From: Pseudomonas sp. JM0905a | GTDB taxonomy: Bacteria > Pseudomonadota > Gammaproteobacteria > Pseudomonadales > Pseudomonadaceae | Reading direction: 5' to 3' | Length of the DNA: 64,000 nucleotides | Assembly: GCF_014700075.1 (NCBI RefSeq) | Contig: NZ_JACXBU010000007.1 | Location: 353,970-417,969 of the forward strand | Part shown: in pieces, positions 56,317 to 64,000 of the stretch | How positions within the stretch are numbered: the stretch's first letter is position 1 | How the letters are laid out: each line of letters starts with the position of its first letter | Position numbers and translations under genes: made by a program | The notes under the pieces: generated by a model | Seen by the model: only the letters and a program-made list of their open reading frames with translations | Database searches by the model: none | Told to the model about the DNA's origin: nothing

Positions 56317-56931
56317 TCAGCGTCGGGTGATCGAGAGGGTCTTCAGCTCGCACTCGAAGAGGAATTCGAAGGCCTCGACCTGGCGCAGTACGTCGCTCAT
56401 GCGCAGTCCCCAAGTATAGAGGCCGTGACCACGGATCAGGTATCCGACGCAGTCCGGATGCTCGTCCAGCCAGGGTTGCACCTTGGTGGCCAGACGGGCG
56501 ATGTCCTGGTCGTTGTCGAAGATCGGCACCAGCACCTGCGACTCATGGGTAGTGATGCCGCTGAAGGCCTTCTGCAGTTCGTAGTCGGCGAACACCAGGG
56601 AATCGGCCAGGGTCAGCCGTGACAGCACTGTGGCGTTCACCGAGTGCGTATGCAGCACCGCGCCGATTTCCGGCTTCCAGCGGTAGAGCTGGGTGTGCAG
56701 CAGGGTTTCCGCCGAAGGCTTCTTGCCCGGCTCCAGGCTGTTGCCGTCCATGTCGGTAGCCAGCACGTCGTCCGGGCCGAGCTGGCCCTTGTGCTTGCCG
56801 GATACGGTCAGCAGCGCCTCATTGGCGGAGAGACGCGTCGAATAGTTGCTGCTGGTGGCCGGCGACCAGCCGCGGCCGTACAGGAAGCGGCCTGCGTCGA
56901 TGATTTCCTGGGCGAGTTGTTGGCGATTCAT
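56317..56931 (-). CDS. mtnB: methylthioribulose-1-phosphate dehydratase
   Basis: 204-aa class II aldolase-fold zinc enzyme that dehydrates 5-methylthioribulose-1-phosphate. It has GWSPATSSNYSTRL near the N-terminus, zinc ligands in LHTHSV (about 92-97) and the catalytic-site IRGHGLYTWG near 165-174. Its ATG overlaps the transporter stop by four bases (ATGA). First mtn enzyme of the cluster; mtnA and mtnP are not in this window. Confidence 0.96.
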   Translation of the reverse strand: MNRQQLAQEIIDAGRFLYGRGWSPATSSNYSTRLSANEALLTVSGKHKGQLGPDDVLATDMDGNSLEPGKKPSAETLLHTQLYRWKPEIGAVLHTHSVNATVLSRLTLADSLVFADYELQKAFSGITTHESQVLVPIFDNDQDIARLATKVQPWLDEHPDCVGYLIRGHGLYTWGLRMSDVLRQVEAFEFLFECELKTLSITRR

Positions 56932-58088
56932 GCCCGCTCCTCCTGCAATCGGGTGGCAATGATAACGGCTGCGGCCAATGCCGCGAGACTGGCGATGGCG
57001 TAGGTCCAGAGCGGCCCAAGGCTGCTCCAGCTGTAGCCCGAGTAAAGGGCGCCGAGGGCGCCGCCGGTGCCGGCCAGGGCCGCGTAGAGCGCCTGGCCCT
57101 GACCTTGCTGACGCGCCCCGAACCGACGTTGCACGAAATGGATGGCGGCTGCGTGAAAGCTGCCGAATGTGGCGGCGTGCAGCACTTGGGCGAACAGCAG
57201 GACCGGCAACTGATCGGCGAAATTTCCCAGCAGCAGCCAGCGCAGCGCCGCGATCAGGAAGCTTGCCAGCAGCACCACTCGCACCGAATAACGCGCGAGG
57301 ATGCGCGCCATCACGATGAACAGCAGCACTTCAGCCACCACGCCCAGGGCCCAGAGCTGGCCGATCAGGCTGCGCGAATAGCCGAGCGATTCCAGGTAGA
57401 TGGTCTGGAAGCTGTAGTAGGGCCCATGGGACAGCTGCATCAGCCCGACACATATATAGAAGGCCCGCACGCCCGGCTGGCGCAACTGGGCCAGGAAACC
57501 ACCCTGCCCCGCCGCATCCGGCCGGACCTGGGGCGTCGCATTGGGCACCCAGAAGCTGCTGAGGACGATACCGCTCATGATGAACACCAGCGTCCAGGGA
57601 TAGAGGTCCAGGCTGAACAGCTCGAACAGCTTGCCCAGGCCGATCACCGTGAGGATGAAGCCAATGGAGCCCCACAGCCGTACCTGGCTATAGCGCGCCG
57701 CCTGCTCCCGCAGGTGCGCCAGGGTAATCACCTCGAACTGCGGCAGCACCGCATGCCAGAAGAAGGCGTGCAACGCCATGATCAGCGCCAGCCAGGCATA
57801 GCTGTGACTGACGAAGATCAACGAGAAAGTCAGCAAGGTGCAGAAGGCGCCGAAGCGCACGATGTCCAGCCACCGGCCACTGCGGTCGCCCAGCCAGCCC
57901 CAGAGATTGGGGGCCACGCAACGCATCAGCATGGGGATGGCCAGCAATTCACCGATGCGCGCACTGGAGAAGCCCAGGTGTGCGAAGTACAGGCCCAGGA
58001 AGGGCGCCGTGGCGCCCAGCAGGGAAAAGTAGAAGAGATAGAAACTGGACAGCCGCCAATAGGGCAGCGCGCTCGCGCCGCCCGTCAC
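56928..58088 (-). CDS. MFS transporter, HcaT/PPP family
   Basis: 386-aa major-facilitator protein with twelve predicted helices, beginning [13 protein letters not shown] and resembling the 3-phenylpropionate permease (HcaT) subfamily: [11 protein letters not shown] loop between helices 2 and 3, [15 protein letters not shown]. The GTG start at 58088 overlaps the aroC stop (GTGA), and the stop overlaps the mtnB start (ATGA). It is wedged between aroC and mtnB, as in other pseudomonads; the substrate is unknown. Confidence 0.85.
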   Translation of the reverse strand: MTGGASALPYWRLSSFYLFYFSLLGATAPFLGLYFAHLGFSSARIGELLAIPMLMRCVAPNLWGWLGDRSGRWLDIVRFGAFCTLLTFSLIFVSHSYAWLALIMALHAFFWHAVLPQFEVITLAHLREQAARYSQVRLWGSIGFILTVIGLGKLFELFSLDLYPWTLVFIMSGIVLSSFWVPNATPQVRPDAAGQGGFLAQLRQPGVRAFYICVGLMQLSHGPYYSFQTIYLESLGYSRSLIGQLWALGVVAEVLLFIVMARILARYSVRVVLLASFLIAALRWLLLGNFADQLPVLLFAQVLHAATFGSFHAAAIHFVQRRFGARQQGQGQALYAALAGTGGALGALYSGYSWSSLGPLWTYAIASLAALAAAVIIATRLQEERA

Positions 58089-59176
58089 AGCTGGCCGAGC
58101 ACCGGGGTTTCCACCCGCACGTCGGCATTCTGCGCGCGGTGGCGCAGCAGGTGGTCCATCAGCACGATGGCCATCATGGCTTCGGCAATCGGCGTGGCGC
58201 GGATGCCTACGCAAGGGTCATGGCGGCCCTTGGTAATCACCTCCACCGGGTTGCCGTGAACGTCGATGGAACGGCCGGGGGTGGTGATGCTGGAAGTGGG
58301 CTTGAGCGCCAGGTTGGCGACGATCGGCTGGCCCGAGGAGATGCCACCGAGGATGCCGCCGGCGTTGTTGCTGAGGAAGCCTTCCGGCGTCAGCTCGTCA
58401 CGGTGCTGGGTACCGCGCTGGGCGACGCTGTCGAAGCCGGCGCCGATTTCCACGCCCTTCACCGCGTTGATGCTCATCAGCGCATGGGCCAGTTCGGCGT
58501 CCAGGCGGTCGAAGATCGGCTCACCCAGGCCCGGCGGCACGCCTTCGGCGACCACTGTGATCTTGGCGCCCACCGAATCCTGGTCGCGACGCAGCTGGTC
58601 CATATAGGCCTCCAACTCGGGCACCTTGTCCGGGTCGGGGCTGAAGAAAGCGTTCTGCTCCACCGAATCCCAGGTCTTGAAGGGAATCTCGATGGGACCG
58701 AGCTGGCTCATATAGCCGCGCACAGTGATGCCCTGGGTGGCCAGGAATTTCTTGGCGATGGCACCGGCTGCCACGCGCATGGCGGTTTCCCGCGCCGAAG
58801 AACGGCCGCCGCCACGGTAGTCGCGGATGCCGTACTTGTGGTGGTAGGTGTAGTCGGCGTGGGCAGGGCGGAACAGGTCCTTGATCGCCGAGTAGTCCTT
58901 GGACTTCTGGTCGGTGTTGCGGATCAACAGGCCGATGGCGCAACCGGTGGTCTTGCCTTCGAAGACGCCGGAGAGGATTTCCACCTCGTCGGCTTCCTGG
59001 CGCTGGGTGGTGTGGCGACTGGTGCCCGGCTTGCGGCGGTCGAGGTCACGCTGCAGGTCCTCAAGGGACAGTTCCAGCCCCGGCGGGCAGCCGTCGACTA
59101 TGGCGACCAGCGCCGGACCATGGCTTTCGCCAGCGGTGGTGACGGTGAACAGCTTGCCGTAGGTGTTGCCGGACAT
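58085..59176 (-). CDS. aroC: chorismate synthase
   Basis: 363-aa enzyme catalysing the final shikimate step, EPSP to chorismate, using reduced FMN. It shows all three family signatures: [40 protein letters not shown] (in part) and [10 protein letters not shown] near the C-terminus. ATG 59176 was chosen; the in-frame upstream ATG adds 24 unconserved residues. Its stop overlaps the GTG of the transporter, so it leads an operon with the methionine-salvage genes. Confidence 0.97.
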   Translation of the reverse strand: MSGNTYGKLFTVTTAGESHGPALVAIVDGCPPGLELSLEDLQRDLDRRKPGTSRHTTQRQEADEVEILSGVFEGKTTGCAIGLLIRNTDQKSKDYSAIKDLFRPAHADYTYHHKYGIRDYRGGGRSSARETAMRVAAGAIAKKFLATQGITVRGYMSQLGPIEIPFKTWDSVEQNAFFSPDPDKVPELEAYMDQLRRDQDSVGAKITVVAEGVPPGLGEPIFDRLDAELAHALMSINAVKGVEIGAGFDSVAQRGTQHRDELTPEGFLSNNAGGILGGISSGQPIVANLALKPTSSITTPGRSIDVHGNPVEVITKGRHDPCVGIRATPIAEAMMAIVLMDHLLRHRAQNADVRVETPVLGQL

Positions 59177-59310
59177 GCACAGTGCTCCGCAGAAATTGGC
59201 CTCGATTCGAAGGTCGAGCAGTATACCCGCGGCGCCTGGCCAGTTCACCCCTCGAACCTTGTGCCAGCACCCGCGTCCAACCCGCCACTCCAGACACCGA
59301 CCCCGTCCCG

Positions 59311-60291
59311 ATGCTGCGACTATTTCTCCTCCTACTCCCTCTCCTCGCCGGCCTGGCCCAGGCTGCCCCCCAGAGCGTGCTGCAACGCCCGGTTGAACTG
59401 GACACCGGCAATGGCATCCTGCGCGGCACCCTGCTGCGGCCGAAGACCGACCAGCCCGTGCCGGTGGCTCTGATCATCGCCGGCTCCGGCCCCACCGACC
59501 GCGACGGCAACAACGCCATTGGCGGACGCAACGACAGTCTGAAAAAGCTCGCCCAGTTGCTGGCGCGCAATGGCATCGCCAGCGTGCGCTACGACAAGCG
59601 CGGCATCGCCGCCAGTCGCGATGCGGCAACCGACGAGCGCCAGCTGAGCATCGAGCTCTACACCCGCGACGCGGCGGCCTGGGGGCAGTCCCTCAAGCAG
59701 GACCCGCGCTTCTCGCAGCTCATCCTCATCGGCCACAGCGAAGGCGCGCTGATCGCCAGCCTGGCGGCGAACGCGGCCGGCGCCGATGCGCTGATCAGCA
59801 TTTCCGGCAGCGCCCGCCCCATCGACCAACTCTTGCGTGACCAGTTGCAGAACCGCCTGCCGCCGCCCCTGCTGACCCAGAGCGAAGCACTGCTGGCCAG
59901 CTTGCGCGCGGGCCAGGAGGTGGCCGAAGTGCCACAGGCACTGGAGGCGCTGTTCCGCCCCAGCGTGCAGCCCTACCTGATCTCCCTGTTCCGCCAGGAC
60001 CCGGCCCAGGCATTCGGCCGGCTGCGGATTCCGGCGCTGATCCTGCAGGGCAGCAGCGATATCCAGGTCAGCGTGAGCGATGCCGAGCAACTCAAGGCCG
60101 CCCGCCCCGACGCCGAACTGGTGATCATCGAAGGCATGAACCACATGTTGCGCATCGTGCCAATGGACATGGAGCAGCAGCTGGCCTCCTATCGCAATCC
60201 GCAATTGCCCCTGGCGCAGGAACTGGGCACGCACATCCTGGCGTTCATCAAGGGGCTGCCCGACTCCAGAAATGCGGGAATCGGCCGATAA
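59311..60291 (+). CDS. exported alpha/beta-hydrolase
   Basis: 326-aa secreted hydrolase with a clear signal peptide [18 protein letters not shown]. It has the oxyanion region [13 protein letters not shown], the nucleophile elbow [12 protein letters not shown] (Ser in GHSEG), a late Asp in GSSDIQVSV and His in GMNHMLRIV. It belongs to the serine-aminopeptidase/acyl-esterase-like group; the substrate is unknown. The ATG 59311 context lacks a strong ribosome site. Divergent from aroC. Confidence 0.85.
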   Translation: MLRLFLLLLPLLAGLAQAAPQSVLQRPVELDTGNGILRGTLLRPKTDQPVPVALIIAGSGPTDRDGNNAIGGRNDSLKKLAQLLARNGIASVRYDKRGIAASRDAATDERQLSIELYTRDAAAWGQSLKQDPRFSQLILIGHSEGALIASLAANAAGADALISISGSARPIDQLLRDQLQNRLPPPLLTQSEALLASLRAGQEVAEVPQALEALFRPSVQPYLISLFRQDPAQAFGRLRIPALILQGSSDIQVSVSDAEQLKAARPDAELVIIEGMNHMLRIVPMDMEQQLASYRNPQLPLAQELGTHILAFIKGLPDSRNAGIGR

Positions 60292-60396
60292 GACGAAAGG
60301 TTCTGTAGGAAATCTGGCCCAACGTGGGAAATTGCGTACAGAATCTGGACCTTCGTACCAGATATGTCGTCACAGGCTCCTACAAGGTACTTCCCA

Positions 60397-61176
60397 ATGA
60401 CCCAAAGCCCAGCCGAACAGCAGAGCGCCGAAGAGGCCGTGCCCCAGCCCCATCCCTGGGCCGGGCTGGTTGCCGAGCACTTCGACCTCCTGCGCCTTGC
60501 GCCCCTGCCCATTGACCGCCACACCGGGGCACGGCCGCTGCGTTTCGTCGAACTGGGTCGCGTGGAACGCCACAGCAGCGAGCAGAGCATGCTGCGCCTG
60601 AGCATCGGCTTGCCCGGACAGAAGGTGCGCAAGGAACAGAACCTGCTGGAAGTCTGGGCCGACCACCGCAGCAAGGAAGTCCGCTTCGGCCCGGACAACG
60701 GCCTGAACCTGGAACCACAGAACCGCGGCCTGGGTCGATTCCTGCTGGCCCAGGGCATTGCCTGGGCCAGGCAACGCTGGTCGCACTATCGGGTAGAAGG
60801 TGGCGCCCTGCCCGCCAAGGACGCCCTGGACAACGAAACTCGCCTGCGCCGCGACCACGTGCTCAAGGCACAGGGTTTCGAAGTGACCTACCTGGACAAC
60901 GTTCAGCTGAAAGCCACCTACGGCGCTGGTCGGGTCAGCGAACTGCACAGTGACTGGCACCGCGAGAAGGTGCAGATCCTGGGGTTGCAGGAAGTCGCCG
61001 CCATGCTCGAACAGGCCGACCAGAACCTGCAGAGGCAGGACGTGGAGATTCGCAAACTGGAAGAGCGTATCGCCATCTACAAGCGCGAAGACGGCGGCCT
61101 GCGCTTCACCATCGCCTGCCTGGTCGCCTTCGCGGTGTTCCAGGCCGGCCTGCTGATCTGGATTACGACCCGCTGA
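60397..61176 (+). CDS. conserved protein with GNAT-like core and C-terminal membrane anchor
   Basis: 259-aa protein without a known function. The middle resembles a GNAT acetyltransferase: NRGLGRFLLAQGIAWAR looks like the acetyl-CoA pyrophosphate loop (motif A) and LRRDHVLKAQGFEVTYLD like motif B. It is followed by a coiled coil (about 205-232, EQADQNLQRQDVEIRKLEERI) and a final transmembrane helix (about 238-257), so it should be tail-anchored facing the cytoplasm. ATG 60397 was chosen; an ATG 11 codons upstream is possible. It converges with prmB, nine bases between stops. Confidence 0.65.
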   Translation: MTQSPAEQQSAEEAVPQPHPWAGLVAEHFDLLRLAPLPIDRHTGARPLRFVELGRVERHSSEQSMLRLSIGLPGQKVRKEQNLLEVWADHRSKEVRFGPDNGLNLEPQNRGLGRFLLAQGIAWARQRWSHYRVEGGALPAKDALDNETRLRRDHVLKAQGFEVTYLDNVQLKATYGAGRVSELHSDWHREKVQILGLQEVAAMLEQADQNLQRQDVEIRKLEERIAIYKREDGGLRFTIACLVAFAVFQAGLLIWITTR

Positions 61177-61185
61177 CCCGACGGG

Positions 61186-62100
61186 TCAGGGATTCAGCCG
61201 CGAGCGGAACAGCGCCTGGTGCTCGCGGCATTGGTTGGCGCTGAGCATGAACACACCATGGCCACCGTGCTCGAAGTCCAGCCAGAGGAAATCCACCTCC
61301 GGGTAGAGCGCCTCCACGTGAACCTGGCTGTTCCCCACTTCCACGATCAACAGGCCCTTCTCAGTGAGATGGTCTGCCGCTTCGGCCAGCATCCGCCGCA
61401 CAAGGTCGAGGCCGTCATTACCGCAGGCCAGGCCCAGTTCGGGTTCGTGGTGGTATTCCACCGGCATGTCGGCGAAGTCTTCCGCATCCACGTAGGGCGG
61501 GTTGGACACGATGAGGTCGAAGCGCTGCCCCGGCAGGCCGTCGAAGCCGTCGCCCTGCACCGTGTAGACGCGGTCTTCCAGGCCGTGGCGCTCGATGTTC
61601 AGGTTGGCCACTTCCAGGGCGTCGAAGGAGAGGTCGCCAAGTACCACTTCGGCTTCGGGGAAGACGTGGGCGCAGGCGATACCGATGCAGCCCGAGCCGG
61701 TGCAGAGGTCGAGCACCCGCGCCGGGTCCTGGGGCAGCCAGGGGGAGAACTGCTGCTGGATCAGTTCGGCGATAGGCGAGCGCGGCACCAGTACCCGCTC
61801 ATCCACCACGAAGGGCATGCCGCAGAACCAGGCCTCGCCCAGCAGGTAGGCCACCGGCACGCGTTCTTCGATGCGGCGGCGCAGCAGTTCACGCAGGTGC
61901 GTGCACTCGTCCTCTTCCAGGCGGCAATCCAGGTAGCTGTCGGCAATCTCATAGGGCAGGTGCAGCGCGCCCAGCACCAACTGACGGGCCTCATCCCAGG
62001 CGTTATCGGTGCCGTGACCGAAGAACAGGTTCTCGGCATGGAAACGGCTGACAGCCCAGCGGATGTGGTCACGCAGGGTGCGCAGGCGGGATTCGGACAC
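61186..62100 (-). CDS. prmB: 50S ribosomal protein L3 glutamine methyltransferase
   Basis: 304-aa S-adenosylmethionine enzyme N5-methylating Gln150 of L3, needed for cold-tolerant ribosome assembly. It has the HemK/PrmB helical N-domain (about 1-110), AdoMet motif [14 protein letters not shown] and catalytic [22 protein letters not shown] follows. The GTG start at 62100 has GAGGT seven bases upstream. It was separated from the release-factor enzyme PrmC by the longer N-terminal region with [13 protein letters not shown]. Confidence 0.95.
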   Translation of the reverse strand: MSESRLRTLRDHIRWAVSRFHAENLFFGHGTDNAWDEARQLVLGALHLPYEIADSYLDCRLEEDECTHLRELLRRRIEERVPVAYLLGEAWFCGMPFVVDERVLVPRSPIAELIQQQFSPWLPQDPARVLDLCTGSGCIGIACAHVFPEAEVVLGDLSFDALEVANLNIERHGLEDRVYTVQGDGFDGLPGQRFDLIVSNPPYVDAEDFADMPVEYHHEPELGLACGNDGLDLVRRMLAEAADHLTEKGLLIVEVGNSQVHVEALYPEVDFLWLDFEHGGHGVFMLSANQCREHQALFRSRLNP

Positions 62101-62313
62101 GGTAGCTACCTCAGAAAACGGGCCGCAGATTCTACCACTCCTGTCGCGCAGGGGCAGCCCGCAGTGGCCGACGAACGGCCTTCCCAAACCGCCTCTGCAA
62201 GCCGCACGGCGATTGAAGACCGGCACCAGGCGAGACAACTGGACCTTGGTCCATGGTTCACTTATTCCGTCGCAGGGCGGACAATAGTGGCCATGTCGTA
62301 CCTGGAGATTCGC

Positions 62314-62910
62314 ATGTCCGCTCCCAAATCCATGTTCCAGCTCAGTGGCCGCGGCTATCCGCCGGCCAATCTGAACAATGCCACCCTGGTGATCGTCGAC
62401 GCCCAGGAAGAGTACCGCAGCGGCGTTCTCGCCCTGCCCGGGCTGGATGCCGCCCTTGGTGAAATCGCCAGCCTCCTCGCTGCCGCCCGCGCCATGGGCA
62501 GCGCGATCGTCCACGTGAAACACCTCGGCGTCCCCGGCGGCATCTTCGACCCCCGCGGCGAACGCGGCGAGCACCTGCCCGAAGCCGCGCCCCTGCCGGG
62601 CGAGATCGTGGTGGAAAAGCGCCTGCCCAACGCCTTCGCCGGCACAGACCTGCATGACCGCCTGCAAGCGATCGGCCACCTGGACCTGATCGTCTGCGGC
62701 TTCATGACCCATTCCAGCATCAGCACCACGGTCCGCGCTGCCAAGGACTATGGTTATCGCTGCACGCTGGTGAGCGCTGCCTGCGCGACCCGCGACCTGC
62801 CGACCGTCGATGGCGGCGTCATCAGCGCTGAAGAAATGCACCGAGTCGAGGTGATCGCCCTGGCCGATAACTTCGCCAGCGTGGTGCCGCAGGCCAAGGC
62901 GCTCATCTAA
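62314..62910 (+). CDS. isochorismatase/cysteine-hydrolase family protein with Ser at the nucleophile position
   Basis: 198-aa Rossmann-like hydrolase. It retains the family Asp29 (IVDAQ) and Lys102 (VEKRLPNAF), but the usual catalytic Cys in the FMTHxC segment is Ser135 (FMTHSSIST). Isochorismatases proper do not use a Cys, so it may be a true isochorismatase-like hydrolase or have altered chemistry; the substrate is unknown. ATG 62314 follows TGGAG at seven bases; an ATG seven codons earlier is in frame. Divergent from prmB. It is unlikely to be part of siderophore synthesis, since no other ent/pch gene is near. Confidence 0.78.
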   Translation: MSAPKSMFQLSGRGYPPANLNNATLVIVDAQEEYRSGVLALPGLDAALGEIASLLAAARAMGSAIVHVKHLGVPGGIFDPRGERGEHLPEAAPLPGEIVVEKRLPNAFAGTDLHDRLQAIGHLDLIVCGFMTHSSISTTVRAAKDYGYRCTLVSAACATRDLPTVDGGVISAEEMHRVEVIALADNFASVVPQAKALI

Positions 62911-63007
62911 GGACGCGCCGTACATCCCGCGACATCCGCGACGGGGTTGGCCGGAACCACCGCCAGAAGGCGCCGGTCATACCCCGATCAAGCAAGAGGA
63001 CGTCCGG

Positions 63008-63328
63008 ATGAAGTTATCCGATGGTTTCGATGCCCGCCGCCTGCGCCCCCGAGGCTCGGGCAGCTGGCGCTGGCGTTTCGCGGCCGCACTGGCCGCACTG
63101 TTCGCCGGCTTCGGCGTGCTGCTGGCAATGGCCGGCGCCGCCACCCTCCTGGGTCGCCCACCGGCCCTCGGCCCCCTCAACGACAGCACCGGCGCGGCCA
63201 TCGTGCTGTTGCTCTTCGGCCTGCTCTTTCTCTGGGTCGGCGTACTCGGCTGGCGCCTCTGCCGACGACGCTCCAGGCGCCGCAACGGCCTCAGCATGTC
63301 CCCGCATCTGATGAAAAAACGCGACTGA
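63008..63328 (+). CDS. small membrane protein, unknown function
   Basis: 106-aa protein with two hydrophobic segments (about 23-47 and 62-83) flanked by strongly basic ends (RRLRPRG at the start, CRRRSRRRNG after the second), giving an N-in/C-in hairpin topology. ATG 63008 follows AGAGGA. I recognise no family; a gene at the same position exists in P. aeruginosa as I recall. The 97-bp gap to the preceding gene has nothing notable. Confidence 0.65.
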   Translation: MKLSDGFDARRLRPRGSGSWRWRFAAALAALFAGFGVLLAMAGAATLLGRPPALGPLNDSTGAAIVLLLFGLLFLWVGVLGWRLCRRRSRRRNGLSMSPHLMKKRD

Positions 63329-63378
63329 GCCTGGCGCCGGGCATTTGGGTACACTAGCCGCCCTTCGCGGAGGCCTGT

Positions 63379-63951
63379 ATGCAAGACGACGCCCACAACG
63401 ACGACGATTTTTCCCTGTTCACCGAGCAGATGCGCGGTGTGAAGCGTATCCACGACGATCGCGCGGACACCGGCAAGCCCAGAATCGACAACCGCCAACT
63501 CGCCAACCGTCGGCAGAACGCCACGGTCACGCAAACGAATATCAAGGTGGATGGCCTGTCCGACCAGTTCGTCATCGACGTGGGTGCGGAGGACGAGCTG
63601 TACTGGGCCCGCGACGGCGTGCAGGAAGGCCAGATGCGCAAGCTCAAGCAGGGACAGATCGGCTTCGAGGGCAGCCTCGACCTGCACGGCATGACGGTGG
63701 AAAAGGCTCGCGAAACCCTTTGGGACTTCATTGCCGAAGCCACCCGTTTCGAAGTGCGCTGCGTGCGCGTCACCCACGGTAAGGCGGCGCGTCTGGACGG
63801 CAAACGTCCGCTGATCAAGAGCCACGTCAACACCTGGCTGCGCCAGCACCCGCAGGTACTGGGCTTCACCTCCTGCATGCCGAAGCACGGCGGCACCGGC
63901 GCCGTCTATGTGATGCTGCGGCGGACCATGCTCGAAGGTCGCGACGAGTAA
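63379..63951 (+). CDS. Smr-domain protein
   Basis: 190-aa cytoplasmic protein. The N-terminal half is charged and probably disordered. The C-terminal ~80 residues form an Smr (small MutS-related) domain with the LDLHGMTVEKARETL motif (LDxHG), VRVTHGKAAR and the GTGAVYVML ending characteristic of the family. Smr domains have endonuclease activity on DNA or RNA; recent bacterial examples act on stalled ribosomes. The role here is not established. An intrinsic terminator follows at the window end. Confidence 0.88.
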   Translation: MQDDAHNDDDFSLFTEQMRGVKRIHDDRADTGKPRIDNRQLANRRQNATVTQTNIKVDGLSDQFVIDVGAEDELYWARDGVQEGQMRKLKQGQIGFEGSLDLHGMTVEKARETLWDFIAEATRFEVRCVRVTHGKAARLDGKRPLIKSHVNTWLRQHPQVLGFTSCMPKHGGTGAVYVMLRRTMLEGRDE

Positions 63952-63971
63952 CCACGGATCTGCTGGGCGTC

Positions 63972-64000
63972 GGCGATGCTGCTTCAAAAGCAGCATCGCC
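63972..64000 (+). terminator. hairpin after the Smr gene (cut by window edge)
   Basis: GGCGATGCTGCTT / AAGCAGCATCGCC, 13 bp with a three-base loop, ending exactly at the window boundary so the T-tract cannot be seen. Confidence 0.7.

Noticed and set aside
60301..60347. TTCTGTA / TACAGAA inverted repeat before the GNAT-like gene
   Set aside because: Only seven bases per arm, no flanking duplication and no T-tract; not distinguishable from chance.
61186..62925. PrmB as a 579-aa protein
   Set aside because: The extra N-terminal part is antisense to the isochorismatase-like gene; GTG 62100 with GAGGT gives the normal PrmB length.

Overview
The window is a 64 kb chromosomal segment of a high-GC gammaproteobacterium, almost certainly a Pseudomonas close to the P. 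aeruginosa lineage. The gene order lon-clpX-clpP-tig-tRNAs-folD-cysS-glnS-ppiB-lpxH, then usp-acnB-nasST-alginate lyase-nasA-kinase-nirB-like-cobA-oprF-sigX-cmpX-crfX-cmaX-rraA-ppsA-ppsR, matches the order I remember from P. aeruginosa PAO1. So does speE-alkA...mtn-aroC...prmB-isochorismatase-smr. No phage, integron, CRISPR array or complete insertion sequence was seen.

Layout. 1-6.2 kb: proteostasis genes (Lon cut by the window edge, ClpX, ClpP, trigger factor) downstream of a four-tRNA operon (Arg-TCT, His-GTG, Leu-TAG, His-GTG). 6.4-18.8 kb: housekeeping genes (folD, cysS, glnS, ppiB, lpxH), an SPFH protein, miaE, an Anr-type universal stress protein, a DUF1289 protein, acnB with a highly structured leader, and a small lipoprotein. 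18.8-31.7 kb: a nitrate-assimilation regulatory region. NasS/NasT, the nitrate transporter NasA, a PP2C-kinase fusion, a short NirB-like flavoprotein and the siroheme enzyme CobA remain, but the nitrite reductase body, NirD and nitrate reductase are absent. Interspersed are a PLP decarboxylase, AlaC, a membrane protein, a PL7 lyase and a thioesterase. 31.9-41.2 kb: the oprF-sigX-cmpX-crfX-cmaX envelope cluster, rraA, a degenerate Rieske protein, an esterase, and the divergent ppsA/ppsR pair. 41.2-48.2 kb: a 142-bp MITE-like element and the methylcitrate operon prpR-prpB-prpC-acnD-prpF, without prpD. 48.5-51.5 kb: a three-gene retropepsin / transglutaminase-7TM / ATP-grasp operon. 51.7-64 kb: speE, alkA, ogt, a histidine phosphatase, the aroC-MFS-mtnB-mtnD-mtnC methionine-salvage cluster, a hydrolase, prmB, a cysteine-hydrolase homologue and an Smr protein.

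The most interesting signal is regulatory. Three separate transcription units (nasST itself, the nasA transporter and the nirB-like gene) each begin with a perfectly spaced sigma-54 promoter. Each is followed by an RNA leader carrying two hairpins with six-base loops (A at loop position 1, G at position 4). The loop and 3' arm of the second hairpin form the 5' arm of a rho-independent terminator. This is the expected target architecture for the ANTAR antiterminator NasT encoded here. It implies that NasS/NasT controls its own operon as well as nitrate uptake and reduction. Other leads are a 16-bp perfect inverted repeat enclosing the acnB leader, a MITE whose end coincides with the prpF stop codon, a paired GntR operator spaced by seven helical turns, and a Rieske protein with one iron-ligand histidine changed to tyrosine.
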